This document shows positions 8,945-16,930 of a stretch of DNA of 32,051 bases, piece by piece. This stretch comes from Saprospiraceae bacterium. GTDB taxonomy: Bacteria > Bacteroidota > Bacteroidia > Chitinophagales > Saprospiraceae. Location: assembly GCA_016787525.1 (NCBI GenBank), contig JAEUUP010000037.1:1-32051 (forward strand). The letters run 5' to 3'. Below the pieces are notes generated by a model that was given only the letters and a program-made list of their open reading frames with translations, did no database searches and was not told where the DNA came from. The number at the start of each line of letters is the position of its first letter. Positions within the stretch are counted from its first letter, which is position 1. Both the position numbers and the translations under genes were made by a program.

Positions 8945-8980
8945 AAGGTCGATGAAGTAACAACTTCACCGACCTTTTTT
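8945..8980 (+). terminator. Intrinsic terminator after DUF4783 gene
   Basis: AAGGTCGATGAAGT (8945-8958) pairs with ACTTCACCGACCTT (8963-8976) at 13 of 14 positions, with a 4-base loop and six Ts at 8975-8980. It is placed 23 bp after the stop and can also serve the small peptide gene coming from the other side. Confidence 0.9.
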
Positions 8981-9003
8981 GTAGAACCATTCAAGCTAAA
9001 AGT

Positions 9004-9195
9004 TTAGTAACCTTTTTTACCGCCTTTACCGTGGCTGTTGTTTGTGGGTGCTTGATAGCCAGAGTAGCTACTGTGGTTGTTGTAACCATACCCAATTTGG
9101 ATACCAATCTTGATAATAGGCAAAAAGAAGAATCCTCCTTTCACATCTTCTGGTTTTGCGAGTGGCTCGATGCCCAAGTCTTGTAATTTTGTCAT
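9004..9195 (-). CDS. Small peptide with double-glycine leader (A)
   Basis: 63 residues. The first 21 form a charged leader ending in KGG (IEPLAKPEDVKGG). The rest is hydrophobic then Gly/Tyr/Asn/His-rich (FFFLPIIKIGIQIGYGYNNH, then SSYSGY, HGKGGKKGY). This is the layout of GG-leader secreted peptides processed by C39-peptidase ABC exporters, and of the natural-product precursor families of Bacteroidota. The leader shares I-[EK]-P-L-[AS]-K-x-E and KGG with the peptide encoded at 13542-13730, so both may use one exporter, which is not in the window. It lies downstream of the haem peroxidase on the same strand, 116 bp after its stop. An imperfect match to the LytTR-type repeat (TTGTATTCT, 9237-9245) and an inverted repeat TATTCT/AGAATA (9240-9257) lie upstream. 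Function is inferred only. Confidence 0.68.
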   Translation of the reverse strand: MTKLQDLGIEPLAKPEDVKGGFFFLPIIKIGIQIGYGYNNHSSYSGYQAPTNNSHGKGGKKGY

Positions 9196-9311
9196 AGCAA
9201 TTTTACGTTTTAAATTGTTAAAGAAAAATAATGATATTGTATTCTGATTATAGAATAAATTCCCTAAAACATTGATTATTAAATTTTTAGACCCCTCAGT
9301 AATCTAACTGA

Positions 9312-12173
9312 TTAATGTGTTATCACAACAGTTTTTGTCACATCACGTCTGCCTTTTGATTTGATACGAATCATATAGTTGCCAACAGGTTCATTCGAAG
9401 TGTTCAGTTCCAAAATTGGATTATTGACTCTATCCAACCGACTCACGTGTTTGGGTTGACCCAAAGAGTTGTACAAATACACCTCAACAGCTTGGTCTTT
9501 GTAGTTAGATAAATCAATGCTCAACACATCATTAGCAGGGTTGGGAAATACGCGAACATCTAATAGTCCTTTGAAAACGACGGTTTGAGATGCAGAAACT
9601 TTTTTCGTACCATCTTGATAAACAACAGTCACACGATATGTATTGTCCCCCTCAGTAGGTGCGTTGTCATAGAAACTATAATAGGTCGGTGAATTGTCGT
9701 TCGATTTATTATTTTGGATATTCAAAAGTTCAAATTCGCCTGTTGTGTTGTTGGCTTTTTCGAGAGCGAAATAGTCACTTTTGAAACCCGTATTGCTCAC
9801 CCATTCCAATTGAGTACGAGTGGGTTCAGCATGGGCATTCAAAGCCAAACTCTCTTGAGTTTCAGCAAACAAAGACAATGTTTTGACAACGCTGACTGTA
9901 AAGTTACAAGTGCCTTTATTCCCTTTAGCATCGGTAGCAGTATAGCCAACATTGTAAGAACCCCAAATCAGACATGAGCCATTGGCAGGACCCGATGTTT
10001 GAGTCATACTCATCAATGAGCAATTATCTGCAGCTGTTGGTACAGTCCAACTCACTGGTTTACAAATATTTAGTAGGCCAGAGGCAACAGTAATGTTTTT
10101 AGGACACGATGTAAAAGTAGGTGCGGCAATATCTTCGTAAGGTACTTCGACAATGAGCGTTTGAGTTGCAGTGCCTGTAATATCATTCCATTTGCCATCT
10201 GCTTTCATTTGAGCGCATGACTCAATACCACCTGCATTGTTTGGCTCGCCTGTTGCCCAATTGTAGTAAGAAACATTGGTAGCATCGCTGTATTTCCAAG
10301 TTAAGCCACTGCGTACCAAGTCTAACCAAATGCTTGCTCCGCCCAATTTTGAAGCGATATAGGCATTTTGTGTGGCATTGGTCACTCTGGGTAAATAGCC
10401 GCCGATAGACTCAGCCATTAATTTAGCATCGGCATAGTTCACAGGTGTTATGCCTTGCCACTTGAAATAAGTACTTGCTCCTTGTTGTCCTAAAAATGTC
10501 CAACCTTCAAAATTGGGAGTAACATTACAACCGAAGTTAGCGATGTCGTCGCCATTCGCATTACAGTGTTTACGGAAAAAAACATTGGTTTGGAAGTTAC
10601 CTGCGTTGGTGTTGCGAGCGATGATGTCTGCTAATGTTGTGGTTTGTATGCGACTGCGGTCAGCAGCTAATTCTGGGTCATTCATATAGAAATAGTAGTC
10701 ACCATCTCTCAATTTCTCAAATTGAGCGCGGATGATGGCATCCAATGTTTTACCAACGGATTTTCCTGCCAGATGTGGTTCTCCGAAAAGACCTGCCCAT
10801 AGATCCACATTATTTACATTGCCATAAAGTGACTGCATTTTTGATGAATTACTCGACTCTCCTGTAATGTCATAGAAAGTATAAGCTGGCGAACCCGTAT
10901 AATATTGGCGAATAGCATTATAATTGGGCAAACCATGGTCACGACCACGTTGCAAGTTGATACTGACCAAATCTAGACCGCTACCCGAACCAAAAAGGCT
11001 GTTGCGTAAGCCATTGTTCACTTTCAAATCAGTTTCATATTGCTGATGGACTGACAAACCCTTGAGCAATACGCCAATGTCGTATTTTCTCACAATACCA
11101 ATATTGAAGAACACATTACTGAGGGGTAGCTCGACAGGGCCGAAACCGTGACAATCGTTGTCTCTGAAAATGATGTCATTCTCGACCATTGTATGCCAAC
11201 GATATGCAGCGGTTGAAAATGTGTTCATGATGTCGGGACGTACTGAGGGGTTGTAACCAGCATATGATTTGAGCTGTACACCCAATGACGAAATCCATTG
11301 ACCATAAGTAATGACTTGTAATAAAGCACCAATTTCCTTCCGTGCTTTTTGATAGATTTCTTCATCATTTGTCATTCCTTGACTTCTCAATCGGTCGCAA
11401 ATACGATTGTGTTCACGCACAAAGAGGGTATGGAGTGATGTCAGACCTGGATGCTCCGCTGCACGAGGGTCGCCTGCTGCAAAAGTTTTTTTCGTGCGGT
11501 TGTTGTCATCATCCATTTTAGGCGCATTGAGGTCGAGTGGACTGTCATATTCGCCCGAATAGGTGTTGAAAGGCAACATATTGCCTGCTGAAACCTTCAA
11601 TTTGCCATAACTGAATGTTCTGAGCCATGCCGCTGTTTGAGGGTCAGAACCATAAACCTGCGAAGCATCAATCCATGAAGTTGCCACATTCGTTTGTTCA
11701 CGCGGTGTTGTTATACCTGTGCCTGGATGAATGGCTGAACGGAAAAATGAAATCGGGTTTGTGAATTTAGGCTCATCTGAAGGCAGAGCAATTGGAGCAG
11801 ACTCATTGCGTGCGGTTGGTGATAATGTGATGTCATGATCCAAAAATTGACCCCAAATATAAAACAAGCCACTCATGTCACGTGCATTTTGTATGTCTTG
11901 TGGCTCGTCAGATAGTTTATTTGAAATCGCTCGTGGTGTAGGTCTATTGGTACCACCAAGTGCATTTTTAGGGTCAGATGACCCATATTCGGCAGGCAAC
12001 TCCCGAAACAATGGAATGTTTGCAGCACCCCATTGGGTGAAACTGAGGTTGTTGTAAGTGCCATCAAAGGTTCTATACTTTTGACGTGTTTGGGCATTTA
12101 CGCTTTGTGTTAAACAAGAAAAAAGTGTCGCAAAAACGACCAATTTTGAAATAGACTGGTACTTGTTTGTCAT
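9312..12173 (-). CDS. Secreted animal-type haem peroxidase with lectin, HYR and T9SS domains
   Basis: 953 residues. Signal peptide about 1-28 (ending VNAQ). Animal haem peroxidase domain about 35-535: distal site GQFLDHDIT with His113, calcium/structure loop SWIDASQVYGSDP, catalytic Arg253 in FVREHNRIC, proximal His327 in AYRWHTMVEN, and LQRGRDHG at about 407-414. Then a C-type lectin domain (about 557-685, EPNNAGG and GKWND), a HYR domain (about 690-770, CPKNITVASG, SYNVGYTATDAKGN) and a C-terminal T9SS type A sorting domain (about 880-953, VFPNPANDVLSID). It should use hydrogen peroxide to make hypohalous acids, radicals or crosslinks on or outside the cell. 10-mer copies at 9647 (TEG), 11117 (PLS) and 11241 (PSV). 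Its upstream region is shared with the LytTR regulator and holds the repeat array at 12350-12509. Confidence 0.92.
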   Translation of the reverse strand: MTNKYQSISKLVVFATLFSCLTQSVNAQTRQKYRTFDGTYNNLSFTQWGAANIPLFRELPAEYGSSDPKNALGGTNRPTPRAISNKLSDEPQDIQNARDMSGLFYIWGQFLDHDITLSPTARNESAPIALPSDEPKFTNPISFFRSAIHPGTGITTPREQTNVATSWIDASQVYGSDPQTAAWLRTFSYGKLKVSAGNMLPFNTYSGEYDSPLDLNAPKMDDDNNRTKKTFAAGDPRAAEHPGLTSLHTLFVREHNRICDRLRSQGMTNDEEIYQKARKEIGALLQVITYGQWISSLGVQLKSYAGYNPSVRPDIMNTFSTAAYRWHTMVENDIIFRDNDCHGFGPVELPLSNVFFNIGIVRKYDIGVLLKGLSVHQQYETDLKVNNGLRNSLFGSGSGLDLVSINLQRGRDHGLPNYNAIRQYYTGSPAYTFYDITGESSNSSKMQSLYGNVNNVDLWAGLFGEPHLAGKSVGKTLDAIIRAQFEKLRDGDYYFYMNDPELAADRSRIQTTTLADIIARNTNAGNFQTNVFFRKHCNANGDDIANFGCNVTPNFEGWTFLGQQGASTYFKWQGITPVNYADAKLMAESIGGYLPRVTNATQNAYIASKLGGASIWLDLVRSGLTWKYSDATNVSYYNWATGEPNNAGGIESCAQMKADGKWNDITGTATQTLIVEVPYEDIAAPTFTSCPKNITVASGLLNICKPVSWTVPTAADNCSLMSMTQTSGPANGSCLIWGSYNVGYTATDAKGNKGTCNFTVSVVKTLSLFAETQESLALNAHAEPTRTQLEWVSNTGFKSDYFALEKANNTTGEFELLNIQNNKSNDNSPTYYSFYDNAPTEGDNTYRVTVVYQDGTKKVSASQTVVFKGLLDVRVFPNPANDVLSIDLSNYKDQAVEVYLYNSLGQPKHVSRLDRVNNPILELNTSNEPVGNYMIRIKSKGRRDVTKTVVITH

Positions 12174-12349
12174 AAACTGTAAGTTTTGGTAATTGAAAAA
12201 ATTGAAAAAGATAAAAAAGGGGGGGAAATGTTTGTTCTTAGTTTTGTCTCAAAAAGTATGAATAGTAGTGTTTCGTAATTTAAGTGTATAAATGTTCAGT
12301 CACAATCACAGAAGCAAAGATATTAGCACCCCAAAAACACAATTAATGA

Positions 12350-12509
12350 TTGTATCCGAAGCTTTTTTTACTGTATGCGAATTCGGTTTATTTTGTATGC
12401 CACCCTATCAATCGTAGTAATGGGTTGCACCATATAAAAAAAACGTAGCAGCCTTGAATTGAATAATCCTATTGCCTTTGGCATACAAAAAAGAATTATC
12501 TGGATACAA
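12350..12509. promoter_or_regulatory. Array of five 9-bp repeats, 21-22 bp period: putative LytTR operator
   Basis: On the plus strand: TTGTATCCG (12350), CTGTATGCG (12371), TTGTATGCC (12393). On the minus strand: TTGTATGCC (12488-12480) and TTGTATCCA (12509-12501). Start-to-start distances are 21, 22 and 21 bp. Paired 9-bp direct repeats with about 12-bp spacers are the known layout of LytTR regulator sites such as ComE and PlnC. The array sits in the 433-bp spacer between the peroxidase gene (-) and the LytTR regulator gene (+), so one regulator could act on both. The rest of the spacer shows no gene; it has an A/G-rich run at 12214-12226. Confidence 0.7.
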
Positions 12510-12557
12510 AAAAATCTTTTTTGGTACTTAATCCAGTACAACTACTCGTTTTTCTAT

Positions 12558-12565
12558 TAGATTTG
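12558..12565 (+). promoter_or_regulatory. Candidate -7 promoter element
   Basis: TAGATTTG fits the Bacteroidota TAnnTTTG -7 consensus, 41 bp before the LytTR regulator start and 48 bp after the last repeat of the operator-like array. No good -33 TTTG is found at the usual distance, which would suit an activator-dependent promoter. Confidence 0.45.
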
Positions 12566-12606
12566 GACATTAAATAAGCGCACTTGTATTTTATTTATCA
12601 TAAACT

Positions 12607-13398
12607 ATGCAATCAATCAAAGTTCTAATTGTAGAAGATCAAAAACTTATTGCCCGTGATATTGAGTCTCTATTGACAGATTGGGGGTACAACGTCATTG
12701 GTTGTGCTGTTTCTGGCGTAGAAGCTTTGGCGTTGTTCAACGCCCACAAACCTGATTTAGCCCTTGTAGATATTCATATTCATGGCGATATGGATGGTAT
12801 TGATACGGTTTTTCAGTTCAATGCTATTCGGCTCATACCTATTGTCTATTTGACAGCACAAGCTGATGTAAACACCGTTAGTAGAGCAAAAAAAAGCAAC
12901 CCATCAGCATATTTGCTTAAACCTTTCGATGAAAGAGGCTTACAAATAAGTCTTGAAATGGCATTTAATGCTTTCTCAAAATCACAAGACGTACCCCCTC
13001 AGTATAAAAGTGTGCAGGCTACAGAATCTAGTAAAATGCCAATTGCTAATGATATAAAATTGGGTGCTGATGTGATTTTGCAGATTGACAATGCCATTTT
13101 TATCAAACAAAATTATCGGTTTGTCAAGCTCAATAAAGATGATTTAATATTGTTAGAAGCAGATAGAAACCATACATACATCCAAACCAAACAGCATCGC
13201 TATATAGTACGAATGCCTTTAACAACCGTAATAGAACGTTTGCAATGCAACAAATTGGTGCGGGTTCATCGGTCTTTTGGCATCAATATTCAACATATTG
13301 AAGAGTTCAACGATTCCGAAATCATTGTCGCAGGTAAAGTCATACCGTTTTCAGCGGCTTATCGAGATGAGTTTCTGAAAAAATTTTACCTAATCTAA
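12607..13398 (+). CDS. LytTR-family response regulator
   Basis: 263 residues. Receiver domain about 1-125: acidic pair in VEDQ, phospho-acceptor Asp55 (LVDIHIHGD), Thr in YLTAQ, Lys in LLKPF. A linker of about 30 residues carries a 10-mer copy (12994-13004, PPQY). A LytTR DNA-binding domain follows (about 155-260, LILLEADRNHTYIQ, LQCNKLVRVHRSFGINIQHIEEF). It should bind paired 9-bp direct repeats, and an array of this kind lies just upstream. Next on the same strand come a GG-leader peptide and a histidine kinase, which suggests one signalling unit. Another 10-mer copy begins one base after its stop (13399-13409). Confidence 0.93.
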   Translation: MQSIKVLIVEDQKLIARDIESLLTDWGYNVIGCAVSGVEALALFNAHKPDLALVDIHIHGDMDGIDTVFQFNAIRLIPIVYLTAQADVNTVSRAKKSNPSAYLLKPFDERGLQISLEMAFNAFSKSQDVPPQYKSVQATESSKMPIANDIKLGADVILQIDNAIFIKQNYRFVKLNKDDLILLEADRNHTYIQTKQHRYIVRMPLTTVIERLQCNKLVRVHRSFGINIQHIEEFNDSEIIVAGKVIPFSAAYRDEFLKKFYLI

Positions 13399-13483
13399 CC
13401 CCCTCAGTAAATCTAAATGGATGGTCATTAAATTTATATTAAAATTCATTTTTTAACGGTACACATTCACTTTTGATAAGTCC

Positions 13484-13491
13484 TAACTTTG
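13484..13491 (+). promoter_or_regulatory. Candidate -7 element for peptide gene B
   Basis: TAACTTTG matches TAnnTTTG and is followed by GC, 51 bp before the peptide start at 13542. It would give a leader of about 45 bases. A -33 element was not clear, and none of the 9-bp LytTR-type repeats is close by. Confidence 0.45.
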
Positions 13492-13541
13492 CGTTTTAAA
13501 ACTCATCATAAATTTTTCACTTTTTTTCAATTATTTCAACT

Positions 13542-13730
13542 ATGAAAGCAAAACTTACGACAATGCCTGCCGACATCAAACCCTTATCCAAAGCAGAGCA
13601 AACCCAAACTAAGGGTGGTATTCTGTTATATTGCGAAGAAAAACGCCGTAATTTCTTAGGCATGTCTTACACTACAATGCAATGGAATGTTGCCAACGAT
13701 GGTAGTTTGTGGCCTACTATCCAGTTCTAA
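13542..13730 (+). CDS. Small peptide with double-glycine leader (B), putative signal or natural-product precursor
   Basis: 62 residues. A leader of 26 residues ends in KGG (IKPLSKAEQTQTKGG). The following core of 36 residues starts ILLYCEEKRRN and ends SLWPTIQF, with one Cys and two Trp. GG-leader peptides are cut and exported by C39-peptidase ABC transporters; none is in the window. The gene lies between a LytTR regulator and a sensor kinase and has its own candidate promoter and a strong terminator 8 bp after the stop, so it can be made in excess over the kinase. In Gram-positive bacteria this set (GG peptide, kinase, LytTR regulator) is a peptide-pheromone circuit. Whether the core is a pheromone, a bacteriocin or a modified product is not known. 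The leader resembles that of peptide A (9004-9195). Confidence 0.72.
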   Translation: MKAKLTTMPADIKPLSKAEQTQTKGGILLYCEEKRRNFLGMSYTTMQWNVANDGSLWPTIQF

Positions 13731-13737
13731 AATCACT

Positions 13738-13774
13738 AAAAGGCTGTGCCATACTTTTTTAGCACAGCCTTTTT
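13738..13774 (+). terminator. Intrinsic terminator after peptide gene B
   Basis: AAAAGGCTGTGC (13738-13749) pairs perfectly with GCACAGCCTTTT (13762-13773), with a 12-base loop and a run of five Ts at the 3' end. It separates the small peptide gene from the kinase, whose start is only 20 bp further on, so the kinase relies on readthrough or a promoter inside this stretch. Confidence 0.9.
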
Positions 13775-13794
13775 CAAATCAAACACACAGCCTA

Positions 13795-15717
13795 ATGAGA
13801 AAATGGGTGACCTTATTTATTTGCTTTCTTTTTTCATCCTTGCTGGGTCAATCTTTGCCTACTTCTCAGGTGCAATTAGCGATTGATAAAGCCAAAAAAT
13901 TATCATTTGAAAACCTCGATTCAGCACTCCATTTTGCTAATCAAGCCTTACAAATGGCTGAAAAATTAGATAGCCCACGCCTTGCATTTCATGCCTATCG
14001 TACAATTGGTTTGATAAATGAAGACCACAATCGCTTCAAAGAAGCACAAATAGCCTATCAAGCTGCCTTAAATTTGGCTGATGCTCGCCTAAAAGACGAT
14101 GAACAACTGACTATTTATACCGATTGGGCCATCATTCACAAAAAAATGGGGCATTATAAAACCGCCCTAGAATACCATTGGCTGACCATCGAACGCGCAC
14201 AAAAAGCTCAAAACTGGGAAATGGTTGAAGACGGGTATCATGGCTTGGGAACACTCTATTCTATGTTGAGTGACTTCAATCAATCGGTTCAATACTACTT
14301 TCGATCCATCGAAGCGGCTGAAAAATGGGGCAACAAAAAAGGCATTGTTCTAACCAATCAAAACATCAGCAATATCTATATGAAAGCCAAAAACTACAAT
14401 ATGGCTTTAAAAAACATCGAAAGAACCTATGATATGGCATTGAAATTAGGCGATTCAACTCGAATTGCAGCCGTTTTACGTATTTACGGCAATATTGAAA
14501 CCGCTTTAGGTCATTATGACAATGCGCTCGCCAAGCACCTTCAAGCCTGCTCTATTTTAGAAAAACGCAACGATAAACCTCGGTTGGCAGAAACATACTT
14601 AGCGGTAGGGAACGCTTTTTTGCAACAAAAAAAATATACAAAAGCTCAGGAATATTATAATCGTTGTGCAGCAATTGAAAACTTTTTTTCGCCTTATGGG
14701 AAAGCAGAATTTTATCACAAGCAAGGTCAACTGTTTAAGCAACTGAACAAAACCGATAGAGCCATTGTAGCCTTCAATAAAAGTTTAGAAATGACCCAGA
14801 GTTTGGGTTTCAAAGAGGTGGCAAATGACAATTTTATGGCTTTGGCAGGTATTTATAATCAAAACAAAGATTTTGCAAAGGCTTATACGGCAATAGTTGA
14901 AGCCAATAAGCTGGGTGAAGAACTATTTCATGAAGCCAATCAAAAAAATATGACCGAAGCTCAGTTTAAATTCGATGTTGCCAAACGCGACTTTCAAATT
15001 GATGCCCAAACTCGCCAAATTGAACAGTCAAAAATGGTGCGTTGGTTGCTTATCGGCAGCTTGGTTTTGGCCCTGGGTTTGTTGTATCTGACATGGGTAC
15101 AAATGCGTAAAAAACAAGAAGCCCAGAAACGTACTGAATTGACAATCAAAGAGTTGCACCATCGCGTCAAAAACAATATCCAAACTATTGCCAGTATGAT
15201 GCGCCTGCAAGCCCGACAATGTCAAGACCCCTCAGTATCCTCTGTACTTTTGGAAAATAGGTCGCGTTTGGAAACTTTTTCGATGCTTCACCAACAATTG
15301 TATCAAACTAACGACATTCAAAGGGTGGATTTGCGCCCCTTCATCAACGGTATTATAGAAAAACTACAATTTTCTCATCGCATTGACCCTGAACGTTTGC
15401 AAACACAAGTTGCAGTTGAAGATAGATTATTGGATGTTGAAATAGCTATCCCTATCGGTTTGATAGTCAATGAACTGTTAACCAATTCATTCAAATATGC
15501 CTACCCCTCAGTATCTATTCTTAATATTACTATTCGCATCAAAGACAATAGTTTTTATTATGCAGACAACGGTAACAGCCTGTCTCCTCAATTTGATTTT
15601 GAGAAAAATGCAGGATTCGGCATGGACTTAATCAAATCTTTTGCCCAACAACTTAAAGGCAAGTATCGGTTCTACAACAATAGTGGACTACACTTTGAGG
15701 TAAATTATGCGGTTTGA
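13795..15717 (+). CDS. TPR-containing sensor histidine kinase (HisKA_2 type)
   Basis: 640 residues from the Met at 13795, chosen because MRKWVTLFICFLFSSLLGQS is a signal peptide; a longer reading would run through the terminator. A tetratricopeptide-repeat sensor region (about 25-390: AFHAYRTIGLINEDHNRFKEA, seen in parts, and repeated A-x-x-Y patterns) is exported to the periplasm, followed by a membrane segment (about 416-436). The HisKA_2 phosphoacceptor box ELHHRVKNNIQ has His455, and an ATPase domain has the N box VNELLTNSFKYA (Asn559) and FGMDLI. TPR/HisKA_2 kinases are common partners of LytTR regulators in Bacteroidota, and one is encoded upstream. TPR folds bind peptides, so the adjacent GG peptide is a possible ligand. 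10-mer copies at 15228 and 15504 encode PSV. Its stop is 8 bp from the convergent YHS gene. Confidence 0.9.
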   Translation: MRKWVTLFICFLFSSLLGQSLPTSQVQLAIDKAKKLSFENLDSALHFANQALQMAEKLDSPRLAFHAYRTIGLINEDHNRFKEAQIAYQAALNLADARLKDDEQLTIYTDWAIIHKKMGHYKTALEYHWLTIERAQKAQNWEMVEDGYHGLGTLYSMLSDFNQSVQYYFRSIEAAEKWGNKKGIVLTNQNISNIYMKAKNYNMALKNIERTYDMALKLGDSTRIAAVLRIYGNIETALGHYDNALAKHLQACSILEKRNDKPRLAETYLAVGNAFLQQKKYTKAQEYYNRCAAIENFFSPYGKAEFYHKQGQLFKQLNKTDRAIVAFNKSLEMTQSLGFKEVANDNFMALAGIYNQNKDFAKAYTAIVEANKLGEELFHEANQKNMTEAQFKFDVAKRDFQIDAQTRQIEQSKMVRWLLIGSLVLALGLLYLTWVQMRKKQEAQKRTELTIKELHHRVKNNIQTIASMMRLQARQCQDPSVSSVLLENRSRLETFSMLHQQLYQTNDIQRVDLRPFINGIIEKLQFSHRIDPERLQTQVAVEDRLLDVEIAIPIGLIVNELLTNSFKYAYPSVSILNITIRIKDNSFYYADNGNSLSPQFDFEKNAGFGMDLIKSFAQQLKGKYRFYNNSGLHFEVNYAV

Positions 15718-15725
15718 TAAGTCAA

Positions 15726-16169
15726 CTATCGGGGCTTCCGATTCGCCCAATTTGTATCAGCTTTTTTGATATACCCTTGTTGATCTTTATCCCAAGTTGA
15801 TTTTACCTTTTTATCATAATTGAGGTACAATTTACCGTCAACAATAGACCAAGCCTCGGGTTCAGTCTTTGCAGGGTAGCCACCTGCCCAACCGAAAGCA
15901 CACCAGCCTCCATACTGAGGGGTATATTTTTTTGTGTTGGCAACGAATTTTTCTTTGTTTTCTACACTCGCAAATTGAAAAATAGCCCCTTCGTGCGTCA
16001 CAGTAATATCGGCTTTACCTGCTATTGGTTTGCCACTGAAATAACTCACCACATCGTAGCCATTAACTGCGATATTATTTTTATTCGTAAATATATTTTG
16101 AGCTTGAGCCTGTGAAGACATCAAAAAGAACAACCCTATGATGGTTGGTATAAACAGAAATTTTTTCAT
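15726..16169 (-). CDS. Secreted YHS-domain protein
   Basis: 147 residues: signal peptide (about 1-23, ending AQAQ) and one YHS domain (about 30-90: NNIAVNGYDVVSYFSGKP, FASVENKEKFVANTKKYTPQYGGWCAF). YHS domains are small and often linked to metal handling, copper in particular, with a Cys in GGWCA. A DoxX-family membrane protein is the next gene upstream on the same strand, 136 bp away. A 10-mer copy at 15913 encodes the PQY of KYTPQYGG, a stretch conserved in the family. The substrate is not known. Confidence 0.88.
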   Translation of the reverse strand: MKKFLFIPTIIGLFFLMSSQAQAQNIFTNKNNIAVNGYDVVSYFSGKPIAGKADITVTHEGAIFQFASVENKEKFVANTKKYTPQYGGWCAFGWAGGYPAKTEPEAWSIVDGKLYLNYDKKVKSTWDKDQQGYIKKADTNWANRKPR

Positions 16170-16305
16170 GATTCGTTTTTTTTAAAATTTAATTGAATAT
16201 ATTTCTACTTCATAAATGGTTTGATTGTTTTGAAATATATTACTATAAAAAATTGATATTGAGTGCTTTATAGGCTATCAATCAATGACTGCTTATTCTT
16301 GTATA

Positions 16306-16698
16306 TTATAATTTAAGAACAGCTTTGAACTTATTGATAACTTCCTCTTTTTGCATAAAAACAATCAAAAAACAAGAAATGAATACAGCGAGAGCTAAAA
16401 AGAACAGTTGCCCACCATCGTTTTGTACTTCGATACCCAACACAAATAAGTGTGATACAATTGCCCCTGATATGATACCGAGACCCAATAAAGCACCCCA
16501 AATTCTTGTGCGGGGTATTAAAAGCAATATGCCTGCCAACAGTTCAGATACACCACTTCCAATTCTTCCATAAGGTTCTAAACCTAATTTTGAAAAAATA
16601 TAGACGCTTTCGGGTTGTGCTGTAAATTTGAAATACAGTGTTTGCAACAAAATGACAGCGGCAATTAAAGCGGCTATCCAAGAGATTGTTTTTTTCAT
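16306..16698 (-). CDS. DoxX-family membrane protein
   Basis: 130 residues with four hydrophobic segments (about 5-22, 45-65, 70-90, 98-118) and the DoxX-like features ISWIAALIAAVILLQTLYFKF and GSGVSELLAGILLLIPRTRI. The family has been linked to thiol or sulfur oxidation and redox stress, but the role of this branch is unsettled. The gene has a clear promoter-like region at 16743-16774 shared in form with the second DM13 gene. The 10-mer variant at 16789 (TACTGAGGGA) lies in the same upstream region. Confidence 0.8.
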   Translation of the reverse strand: MKKTISWIAALIAAVILLQTLYFKFTAQPESVYIFSKLGLEPYGRIGSGVSELLAGILLLIPRTRIWGALLGLGIISGAIVSHLFVLGIEVQNDGGQLFFLALAVFISCFLIVFMQKEEVINKFKAVLKL

Positions 16699-16742
16699 TT
16701 TTTAAATTATAATAAATAAAAAATTTCCTTCAATTGACAGCA

Positions 16743-16774
16743 CAAAATTAGGTGTCAGATATTCTCAAAATATC
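16743..16774 (-). promoter_or_regulatory. Promoter with palindromic operator, upstream of DoxX gene
   Basis: On the minus strand, GATATT-N5-AATATC (16774-16758), a perfect 6-bp dyad, is followed after 7 bases by TAATTTTG (16750-16743), which fits TAnnTTTG. The same order and spacing recur in front of the DM13 gene at 24925. The dyad lies where a regulator would meet RNA polymerase. Confidence 0.6.
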
Positions 16775-16930
16775 ACAGAAACGATAAATACTGAGGGATA
16801 GGTTTTTTTTATTAAAACCATCCTTTATTACTTAATTCTTAGGACTACGAAAATGTAAAGGCAATATCATTAGATTGTAAAATATTGATTTTCAACACTA
16901 TCAATAGTCTCATTTTTCCTATTTTCATAA

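Noticed and set aside
12181-12230. A/G-rich run with seven Gs upstream of the peroxidase gene
   Set aside because: Lacks the TACTGA part, so it is not a member of the 10-mer family; no other role seen.
13687-13794. N-terminal extension of the histidine kinase
   Set aside because: It would read through the end of peptide gene B and its terminator; the signal peptide begins at 13795.
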